Source of the DNA: Schlesneria sp.
Lineage (GTDB): Bacteria; Planctomycetota; Planctomycetia; Planctomycetales; Planctomycetaceae
Assembly: GCA_025353525.1 (NCBI GenBank)
Contig: JANXOO010001195.1
Location: 1-9,475 of the forward strand
DNA: 9,475 nt
Direction: 5' to 3'
The notes under the pieces were generated by a model. That model was not told the DNA's origin and searched no databases. It saw only the letters and a list, made by a program, of their open reading frames with translations. Positions 1-7,000 of this stretch are shown piece by piece. How positions within the stretch are numbered: position 1 is the stretch's first letter; the number at the start of each line of letters is the position of its first letter. The position numbers and the translations under genes are program-made.

Positions 1-1147
1 GAAGTTGAGCACTCAATCGAGTGCCGCACCGTGGACCGCCCGGGGGTATCTCGAAAACTCCACCGGCCCGATGCGCGGAACGTTCCGTCAAATGACGGGC
101 GATGCAAACGGACTCAATTGGCTCGACTACAAGACGATGTCGGCAAAATGGGACGATTGGCGAGATCGGTTCCTCGCCCATTACAAACTCGATGAAAAAC
201 AGCTCGGCCGATTCAACCGAATGCTTGACGGGCAGGACGCATTCAGTGTCGGCCTGGAGAATCTTCCCCCGGACTTTGATCTCGATGCTGCCGCCAAATC
301 AGCGAGTGTCGCGAAAGATACGCTCAAATATGACGCCAAAAGCAAAATGCTGGTGGTTGATGGCAAGCTGCATCTGTTGCCGACCGAACACGCAAAGTTG
401 CTCGAAGTGATTTCTCAGGCAAAGGCCGCCAGTTCCGACCAGCAACCTTTTGAAAACCTCGCCAATGCCCTGGACGAACTGGCAAAGTTGTCGTCACGAC
501 TGTCGTACCGCGAACGGCTCGCGGCAACGCTGAATGCCGACCCCGAACATGTCGGCGTAACACTGAAAGGTAAGAAAGACGGTGGCGACGAACTGGTCGT
601 AATGGTCTCACCGTTGAACTATTACAAAAATCTGATCGATCGTTACGAAGCGAACTACGCCAGGGCAAAGACGGCATTCCAGTGGGACCATCTGACACAA
701 CAGTGGACCGATCTTCAGCAGAAACGACGCGAACTGGTCGCGCCCGTTCAAGGGCTTGAAAAAGAGTTATTTGATGATGCCACAAAGCTGCTCACGACCA
801 GTCAACTCGCGGCAGGTCCGGTTCGGCCAGCCGCCTCTCCGATGCGCCGTATCGATGCACAAACGATGTGGGGGCTGACGATTGTCGGGATTCTGTTAAT
901 TCTGGGACTGTTTACGCGATTGTCATCGCTGGGCGGTGCAGGGCTGTTGTTCATGTTTTATATGGCGATGCCACCCTGGCCGGGCGTTCAGGAAATCCCA
1001 GGTATTGAGCACAATCTGATCGTCAACAAAGTGCTGGTCGAGGCGATTGCATTACTGGCGATCGCCTCGCTCCCAAGCGGTCAATGGTTCGGACTGGATG
1101 CCGCGATCTCGGTCCTGATTCCGCGACGAAAACGACGTGATGAATAG
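1..1147 (+). CDS. DoxX-family membrane protein with large internal insertion (5' end missing)
   Basis: DoxX-like integral membrane protein; DoxX/DoxD relatives include the small subunit of thiosulfate:quinone oxidoreductase, but the substrate here is unknown. The frame is open to the left edge. The first codons read K-L followed by a segment ending PWTARGYL, the usual sequence after the first DoxX helix, so the TTG at 5 is probably an internal leucine codon and the true start lies upstream. Counting that TTG as residue 1, the DoxX fold is interrupted after WLDY (about residues 39-42) by roughly 240 polar, mostly helical-looking residues. It resumes at about 287 with TMWGLTIVGILLILGLFTRL, a second hydrophobic stretch, the PPWPG motif at about 323-327 and a last hydrophobic segment (VLVEAIALLAIASL). 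The end is basic (RRKRRDE). The last 60 insert residues are charged and could form a coiled coil. The next gene is co-directional, 159 bases away. The family call is firm; the function is not. Confidence 0.8.
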   Translation, partial: KLSTQSSAAPWTARGYLENSTGPMRGTFRQMTGDANGLNWLDYKTMSAKWDDWRDRFLAHYKLDEKQLGRFNRMLDGQDAFSVGLENLPPDFDLDAAAKSASVAKDTLKYDAKSKMLVVDGKLHLLPTEHAKLLEVISQAKAASSDQQPFENLANALDELAKLSSRLSYRERLAATLNADPEHVGVTLKGKKDGGDELVVMVSPLNYYKNLIDRYEANYARAKTAFQWDHLTQQWTDLQQKRRELVAPVQGLEKELFDDATKLLTTSQLAAGPVRPAASPMRRIDAQTMWGLTIVGILLILGLFTRLSSLGGAGLLFMFYMAMPPWPGVQEIPGIEHNLIVNKVLVEAIALLAIASLPSGQWFGLDAAISVLIPRRKRRDE

Positions 1148-1257
1148 CAAAACGTAATAAAGGCGACCGTGACGAACCGTGAAAACGGGATTCCGGAAAG
1201 GTTGATTCTTCACCGTGTCGCCTGGTCAAATCGCCTTAAAACAGACACAAAAACATT

Positions 1258-1269
1258 GCCGATATCGGC
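1258..1269. promoter_or_regulatory. 12-bp perfect palindrome in oxidoreductase leader
   Basis: The bases GCCGATATCGGC form a perfect inverted repeat with no spacer, ending 37 bases before the oxidoreductase ATG. This is the size and place expected of a dimeric repressor site. A 12-bp palindrome can also occur by chance in a sequence of this length, and no regulator is visible nearby, so the regulatory reading is only a suggestion. Confidence 0.2.
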
Positions 1270-1292
1270 GAACATTAAAACACCCACCTCAC

Positions 1293-1297
1293 AGGAA
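1293..1297 (+). promoter_or_regulatory. Ribosome binding site of the oxidoreductase
   Basis: AGGAA lies 9 bases upstream of the ATG at 1307. This good spacing, together with the Tat motif at residues 22-27, decides the ATG at 1307 over the upstream in-frame GTG at 1169. Confidence 0.55.
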
Positions 1298-1306
1298 CCA
1301 ACGATT

Positions 1307-2887
1307 ATGAAACTGACACCTGAACAGGAACAATTGGGAAAAGAGAATTTCAACGAAGCCGTCGCGTTCACGCGTCGCTCTTTTTTGGCCGGAGCCGCCG
1401 CAACGGTACCGGCTTTGGGAGCTGCTTATTTCGGCTATGAGGCACTCAAAGGAGACCCGGTCAAAGTCGGTTTCATCGGTACCGGTGATGAAGGGTCCGT
1501 TCTGCTGACTCAACATCCTCCGGGCTATATTGAAATCGTGGCAATCGCCGACCTGCGGGCTAAGAACCGGACGCGAGCCCTGATTGGCGACGGTGACGAA
1601 ATTCGCACCGGACTGATTCGCAAGCTCGGCGCCGAAAAGGCACAGAAGGTCAAACTTTACCGAGATCACAAGGAATTGCTCGCAAAGCATCCCGAGATCG
1701 AGGCGGTCGTCATTGCCGTGCCTCTGTGCCAGCACGCTCAGGTTGCCATCGATTGCCTGAAGGCCGGGAAGCACGTTCTGACCGAAAAGCTGATGGCTCA
1801 CAATGTCACTCAGTGTAAAGAGATGATTCGTGTCGCCAAAACAGAAAAGAAACTGCTCGCCGTTGGCCACCAAAGGCACTACAACGTGCTCTACGACAAC
1901 GCGAACGCACTGATCAAGAACGGAATGCTGGGGGAACTCAAATTCATCAGGGCTCAGTGGCATCGCAACAACAGTTTTCCTGGCAGCGACAGTTGGCGAC
2001 CAGGGGGCTATACCGCGAAATCGTTTTCAGACAAATTCAGACAGGATATCGAGGGCCTGACGGCGCATGCCAAAGAGCAGGGGATCGAGAATCTTGACCA
2101 GTTTCTCTCGGAAAAAATGGGCTATCCGTCGATGGATCGGCTTATCAACTGGCGGTTGTACAACAACACAGGAGGCGGTTTAATGGCTGAACTTGGCAGC
2201 CATCAGCTCGACGCTGCCAGCATTTTCCTGGACAAGGTTCAACCGATCGCCTGTTTCGGATATGGCGGGAAAAACTTTTACGGCGTTCAGGGGATCGGTT
2301 CACCCGACCAACAGGCCGATGATCGCGATGTCGATGATCACGTCTATATGACGTTCGAATTTCCTGGCCCACGTTATGCCGACGACAAGAATGATGTCTG
2401 TATCGTGACATATTCTTCGATCAGCACCAATCGCAGTGAACCGTATGGCGAAACGGTCTTCGGCAGCCGCGGCACATTGATCATGGAGAAAGAACTGGAC
2501 GCCATACTTTACAAGGAAGCAACCGGTTCTTCAAAGGGAGGGATCGAACAGCGACTGTATGCACTCGACGGAAAAGACGGAAAGCCGGCTCTGGCTGCGA
2601 GTGCCAGTCTGGGCCCTTCAAAAGCAGCGTCGGTCGCCGATATTGGCAAGGTGAGTCGCGGCTATACTGAAGAAATGGAACATTTCGCTTTTTGCATTCG
2701 CAATTTCAGCAACAACCCTGAAGAAGCCCCGCTGCGCTGCCCGGGCAAGCAGGGGATGAAAGACGCCATTATGGCGCTCAGTTCAAACCTTGCCATGAAG
2801 CATAAAAAGCGAATCGTTTTCAAGAAGGAATGGTTCGATCCCGAAAGTGATCTCGTTCCGGAAACAGACCCCGAAATTATCGGTTGA
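1307..2887 (+). CDS. Gfo/Idh/MocA-family oxidoreductase, Tat-exported
   Basis: NAD(P)-dependent sugar or polyol dehydrogenase family member, 526 residues, probably exported folded with its cofactor by the Tat pathway. The N-terminus has TRRSFLAG (R23, R24) followed by a hydrophobic Ala/Gly-rich stretch to about residue 47, a classical twin-arginine signal; no clear cleavage site is seen, so it may stay as an anchor. The Rossmann fold begins at about 52 with [12 protein letters not shown] (G58, G60, G63). The family's EKP motif appears as E160-K161-L162, keeping the lysine but losing the proline. The C-terminal domain carries [14 protein letters not shown] with H299 and D302, the positions usually involved in catalysis. 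Residues about 230-290 form a longer than usual lid-like segment rich in charged residues, which helps explain why the protein is longer than typical 350-400 residue members. It follows the DoxX-like gene on the same strand and overlaps folD tail to tail. The family is secure; the substrate cannot be told. Confidence 0.9.
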   Translation: MKLTPEQEQLGKENFNEAVAFTRRSFLAGAAATVPALGAAYFGYEALKGDPVKVGFIGTGDEGSVLLTQHPPGYIEIVAIADLRAKNRTRALIGDGDEIRTGLIRKLGAEKAQKVKLYRDHKELLAKHPEIEAVVIAVPLCQHAQVAIDCLKAGKHVLTEKLMAHNVTQCKEMIRVAKTEKKLLAVGHQRHYNVLYDNANALIKNGMLGELKFIRAQWHRNNSFPGSDSWRPGGYTAKSFSDKFRQDIEGLTAHAKEQGIENLDQFLSEKMGYPSMDRLINWRLYNNTGGGLMAELGSHQLDAASIFLDKVQPIACFGYGGKNFYGVQGIGSPDQQADDRDVDDHVYMTFEFPGPRYADDKNDVCIVTYSSISTNRSEPYGETVFGSRGTLIMEKELDAILYKEATGSSKGGIEQRLYALDGKDGKPALAASASLGPSKAASVADIGKVSRGYTEEMEHFAFCIRNFSNNPEEAPLRCPGKQGMKDAIMALSSNLAMKHKKRIVFKKEWFDPESDLVPETDPEIIG

Positions 2888-3764
2888 CCAACAAGGCAGG
2901 AGCGACCGACTGAAGTTTTGCGGCGGCAAGCGTGTTTTCCAACAACATCGCGATCGTCATCGGACCCACACCACCCGGAACAGGCGTGATGGCCGATGCG
3001 ATCGCAGAGACGGGCCCAAACGCAACATCGCCGATAAGGCGGTCGTCGACGCGATTGATGCCGACATCGATCACAATGGCGCCCGGCTTGACCATTTCAG
3101 CCGTGACGAATTCCGGTTTTCCAATCGCCGCAATCAGTATGTCTGCCGAACGAGTTATTTCGGGCAATCGTTTTGTGCGGCTGTGACAAATGGTCACAGT
3201 CGCGTTGGCGGTCTCGCCCTTTTGGACCAGCATCAGGCTGATCGGCTTACCCACAATTTCGCTGCGGCCAAGTACGACAACATGAGCACCGTCGACGGCG
3301 ACGCCTGACTCGCGTAACAACACCTGAACACCGTGCGGGGTACAGGGCAAAAATCGCGGACGCCCCTGAGTCAGCAAGCCGACGTTTTCAGGATGGAAGC
3401 AATCAACATCCTTGAGCGGGTTGATGGCATCCAATACCGTCGTCTCGTGAATGTGCTTTGGAAGCGGCAATTGAACCAGGATTCCATGCACGCAGGGGTC
3501 AGCGTTCAACCCGGCGATCAACGCCAACAATTCCGCCTGAGTGGTTGAACCCGCCAGTCGATGAATGTCGCTGGCGATGCCCGCCTTCGCGCAGGCCTGT
3601 TCCTTGTTGCGAACGTAAACCTGACTGGAGGGGTCGTTGCCGACAAGTACGGCGGTCAGTTTCGGGGTCCGGTTCGTTGCCAACCGGAATGAGTCTACGT
3701 CGAACTTAAGTCGTTCGCGAATTGATGCCGCAATGGCCTTTCCATCAATCAAATGCGCAGGCAT
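2877..3764 (-). CDS. folD: FolD: methylenetetrahydrofolate dehydrogenase / cyclohydrolase
   Basis: Bifunctional cytoplasmic enzyme converting 5,10-methylene-THF to 5,10-methenyl-THF with NADP+ and then to 10-formyl-THF, feeding purine and formyl-Met synthesis. All family motifs are intact in a normal length of 295 residues: Y50 and catalytic K54 in [14 protein letters not shown]98 in [10 protein letters not shown]121 in [20 protein letters not shown] at 140-145; the NADP-binding GRSEIVGKP at 166-174; and [10 protein letters not shown] at 261-270. The start is placed at the ATG (complement of 3762-3764), 11 bases after AGGAG; a TTG three codons upstream is only 2 bases from that site and so less likely. 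The last 11 bases overlap the end of the oxidoreductase gene on the other strand. The giant repeat protein ends 41 bases upstream on the same strand, so folD must use a promoter inside that gene's 3' end or be read as its distal cistron. Function is confident. Confidence 0.97.
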   Translation of the reverse strand: MPAHLIDGKAIAASIRERLKFDVDSFRLATNRTPKLTAVLVGNDPSSQVYVRNKEQACAKAGIASDIHRLAGSTTQAELLALIAGLNADPCVHGILVQLPLPKHIHETTVLDAINPLKDVDCFHPENVGLLTQGRPRFLPCTPHGVQVLLRESGVAVDGAHVVVLGRSEIVGKPISLMLVQKGETANATVTICHSRTKRLPEITRSADILIAAIGKPEFVTAEMVKPGAIVIDVGINRVDDRLIGDVAFGPVSAIASAITPVPGGVGPMTIAMLLENTLAAAKLQSVAPALLVNR

Positions 3765-3775
3765 CGGTGCCAATG

Positions 3776-3782
3776 CTCCTTC
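3776..3782 (-). promoter_or_regulatory. Ribosome binding site of folD
   Basis: On the minus strand this reads GAAGGAG, a strong Shine-Dalgarno sequence. It lies 11 bases from the ATG at 3764 and 2 bases from the TTG at 3773, and so favours the ATG start. Confidence 0.65.
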
Positions 3783-3805
3783 GTTAACACAAGCGGGAAC
3801 TCGGG

Positions 3806-4090
3806 TTAATTCAGGAATTCGGTTCCTGGCCCGGTCGTCACGCGGTCAGTTATATCGAGTGCATTCCCCCAGAACCAATCATTTCCGGCACCACCCTTCA
3901 GCATTCCCGCCGCGCCACTCGACGTTATGGTTGCTGGCGACTGCAGGTAGAAGCTGCCATTCAGTTGCTGTCCTGATGCCGATGGACCACGGAGGTCACC
4001 CACTCGAACCGCATAAAAATCGTTGGATGTCCATTCGTTGCGAATAGCCGTCAACGCAGCCAGATCGCCTGAAAAACTCAGGCTACCGTC
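3806..4090 (-). other. C-terminal module of the giant protein
   Basis: After the last RTX block (TGNAGDDILIDGS) the protein ends with about 95 residues: a helical-looking DLAALTAIRNEWTSNDFYAV, then RV..LRG, LNGSFYLQSPATI, and a final RTX-like GGAGNDWFWGN followed by D-I-T-D-R-V and a short tail. I recognise this layout (aromatic EW..S..Y..RV, LNGS, GAG.DWFW) from the ends of large planctomycete proteins. Its conservation at the very end suggests a secretion, capping or surface-attachment signal; that role is inference. Confidence 0.6.
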
Positions 4091-7000
4091 GATCAGGATG
4101 TCGTCACCGGCATTTCCCGTCAATCGATCGGTGCCGCCACCTCCGATCAGAATGTCCGCGCCGGATCCGCCTGTCAGCGTATCGTTGCCGGTTCCACCGA
4201 TCAGGATATTGTTTCCCGCACCGCCGATGATTGTTGTCGCGATGGCGGTGTTTCCTGTCACAATATCGTCGCCCGAACCCAGGGACACAGAACTGAACAG
4301 TCCCGTTGAAATGTCGAGTTGGTAACCCGTGACCGCATCAACGATTTGTGGGCCTGCCACTTGCAGACTGAATGTCAAACCGTTCGTGAATGTCGTGAAT
4401 AAAAGTGAGTTGATTCCCGTCGTATTGCCGATCACGGTATCCAGTTCGCCGGGGTTGATACGAGCGGCCAGCTTAAAGGAATCGTTGCCTGCCGCGCTGC
4501 CGTCCATGACATTGAAGCCCGTTCCCGCCGAGAACGAATCGTTACCACCCATCCCGATCAAAGTATCATTGCCGGAACCGCTCGTCAGAACATCATTGCC
4601 TGATCCGCCTGTCAACGAATTGTTGCCTTCGCCGCCGTTGATTGATGTTCCGATCGCGGCATTTCCCGTGACCGTATCGTCGCCGGAACCGGTGATAACG
4701 GATCGGTATGTTCCCGTTGCCAGTTTCAACTGGTAGCTGGCGATCGGATCAGCAACCTGAACACCTGTCGTTTGAAGGCTGAATGTCAAACCGTTTGTGA
4801 ACGTCGCGAACGAGAGACTGTTGGTTCCCGTCGTATTGCTGATGATGGTATCCATTTCAGCCGGAATCGTACGTGCGGACAGATAATAGGAATCGTTGCC
4901 CGCCGCGCTGCCATTCAGGATGTTCGTTCCAGTGCCGCCGAAGAACGAATTGTTACCGGCCAATCCGATCAGCGTATCGTTTCCAGAACCTCCCGTCAGG
5001 ATATCGTTCCCGGAACCACCCGTGAGCGTATTGTCGCCGTTCCCTCCGTAGATCGTTGTCCCGATCGTTGCATTTCCGGTGACAACGTCGTTTCCGGAAC
5101 CCAGAGTCACCGACTTGTAGATGCCTCCCGACAGATCGACGTTATATTGAGCCACTGGGTCAGCGGTGAGAACTCCGGTCGATTGCAAGCTGAAGGTTAA
5201 TCCGTTTGTGAATGATGCAAACGACAGGCTGTTAAAGCCGGTCGTATTGCCGAGTACTGTATCTTTTTCTCCCGAGACAGTTCGCCCGGCAAGGACGAAC
5301 GAATCGTTACCCGCCTGACTGCCGTTGAGGATATTTGTCCCTCGGCCACCTGTAAACGCATCGCTTCCGCCATTTCCGATCAGCGTATCGTTTCCGGAAC
5401 CTCCCGTCAGGATATCGTTCCCGGAACCACCCGCGAGCGAATTGTTGCCGTTCCCGCCGTTGATCGTTGTCCCGATCGTTGCATTTCCGGTGACAACGTC
5501 GTTTCCGGAACCCAGAGTCACCGACTTGTAGACTCCGCCTGACAGATCGACCTTGTATTGGGCCACAGTGTCAACGGTGAGAACTCCGGTCGATCGCAAG
5601 CTGAAGGTTAATCCGTTTGTGAATGATGCAAACGACAGGCTGTTAAAGCCCGTCGTATTGCCGAGTACTGTATCTTTTTCTCCCGAGACAGTTCGTCCGG
5701 CAAGGACGAACGTATCGTTACCCGCCTGGCTGCCGTTGAGGATATTTATTCCGCGTCCGCCTGTTAAAAAATCGTTTCCACCATTACCAATCAACGTGTC
5801 GTTGCCGGCCCCGCCCGACAGCGAATCATTCCCTGTGCCGCCAATCAACTTGTTATTGCCGTTACCACCTGCGATCGATGTTCCAATCGTGGCATTTCCT
5901 GTGACCAGGTCGCTCCCGGAACCAAGCGTGACGGACTTGAAAATACCGTTGGTCACATCGAGTTTGTACTGGGATACAGGGTCAGCTGTCTGGACAACCC
6001 CCGACTGCAGACTGAAGGTCAATCCGTTTGTAAACGAGGCGAACGACAGGCTGTTCGTCCCGGTAGTGTTGCCGATCACTGTGTCTTTGAATGTGCCGAC
6101 GCCGAGACGCGGTGACAGCACATAGGCGTCGTCACCCGCACCTCCATTCAACAGATTCGTACCGGTGCCGCCAACAAGCGTATCGTTACCCGACCCCCCG
6201 GTGAATGTATCGTTTCCCGACCCGGCGATCAGCGTGACACGTGTCGTAACGACGGCGTTAACGAAACTGGAATCGTTGCCCGATCCGGCAGTCGCCGTAA
6301 ATGCCACGCCGTCATTCAGGCTGTTCACAGTCACCGTATCGTTTCCGTCACTCGCACCAACATTAATCGCAGTCACGCGCGGCGGGTCGAAAACGAAATC
6401 AACGCCATCGAACACAATCAGCAACGTGGTCGCTTCGGAAACCGTCGTCGTATCATTGATCGACGATCCGCTCACCGACAATGCACTGCCGTTCAATACA
6501 AGCGGTCCGCCAGGTTGCAACAGCGTGTCAAAACTGCCAATGAAGCGCGAGGTCATGTGATTCGATCCCGAGTCGATGATCGCAGCGAATTTCGTCAAAC
6601 CTGGATAGAACGTTCCGTTGCCTCCCAGTCCGGAAATTGACAGCGAATAAACCGATCCCGAACCGCTCGCCACGATCGTACCACCGGTCACGCCAGGAAG
6701 ATCGTTTTGGATGATCGAAAAGGCGTTCGATGTTACCCCCGTTACCGGTTCGCTGAATGTCACCTGGAACGTTGCTGTGGAACCGGCTCCCGGATTTGGA
6801 CTTGTTGGAATGATCGAAAGAACAGTTGGAGCCGAATCGATATTTCGGGACACCGTGTTGCTGTTGAGCAATCCATCAAACACCTTGAAAGAAATCGTTC
6901 GAAGTGCCGTATTCGCATCTGTCCTGTTTTGGAACTGCAACGAACGAAGCGCCGCCTGATAATTCGTGATCGAGTCGACGCCCGTCAACGTCAGTGTTCC

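Larger units (their letters stand above)
1148..1306 (+). other. Spacer between DoxX-like gene and oxidoreductase
   Basis: This 159-base spacer can be read as an in-frame N-terminal extension of the next gene from a GTG at 1169, but that extension has no recognisable character and would put the Tat motif about 69 residues in. I therefore treat it as non-coding leader. It contains a perfect 12-bp palindrome (1258-1269) and runs of A (1238-1254). I see no strong intrinsic terminator, so read-through from the DoxX-like gene is possible. Confidence 0.5.
4091..6070 (-). repeat. Tandem 411-bp (137-aa) RTX-bearing repeats, four complete plus one partial
   Basis: Complete units in protein order are 5660-6070, 5249-5659, 4838-5248 and 4427-4837; a partial unit covers about 4091-4426. 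All phase marks are exactly 411 bp apart. Each unit has two halves. The first is a spacer of about 60 residues starting NTTG.NSLSFASFTNGLTFSLQ, running through a D-P-V..Y..D/L stretch to YKSVTLGSG. The second is a block of RTX nonapeptides (GNATIGT.I.GGNGNN.L.GGSGND.L.GGSGNDTLIG) ending in LNGS.AGNDSF. The spacer type alternating with RTX blocks is known in large planctomycete proteins (family knowledge). Some RTX positions have N in place of the ligand D (GNGNN, LAGNNSF), so calcium affinity may differ between turns. Confidence 0.9.

Noticed and set aside
324..785. Open frame of 153 codons on the minus strand
   Set aside because: Arginine-rich shadow opposite the DoxX insertion, with no recognisable motif.
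1161..1221. Inverted repeat GGCGAC / GTCGCC as a terminator of the DoxX-like gene
   Set aside because: The loop is about 49 bases, the stem only 6, and no T-run follows.
1202..1231. Possible promoter TTGATT - 18 bases - TCAAAT
   Set aside because: The -10 match is poor and the spacing is loose; such a match is expected by chance.
1169..1306. Upstream GTG start for the oxidoreductase, adding 46 residues
   Set aside because: The ATG at 1307 has a properly spaced AGGAA and puts the twin-arginine motif at residues 23-24, whereas the extension would bury the Tat signal deep in the protein.
1289..1963. Open frame of 224 codons on the minus strand
   Set aside because: It lies wholly opposite the strongly supported oxidoreductase gene and resembles no known protein.
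2847..3308. Open frame of 153 codons on the plus strand
   Set aside because: Opposite folD, which has all its active-site motifs; the translation is low-complexity in R, D and N.
3771..3773. TTG start for folD three codons upstream
   Set aside because: It is only 2 bases from the strong ribosome binding site, while the ATG at 3764 is 11 bases away and begins the usual M-x-A-x-x-I-D-G family start.
5553..6125. Open frame of 190 codons on the plus strand, rich in proline and valine
   Set aside because: Antisense shadow of the RTX units: glycine and aspartate codons read backwards give P, V and S. Similar frames recur at 4329, 5325 and 6165 in register with the 411-bp repeat.
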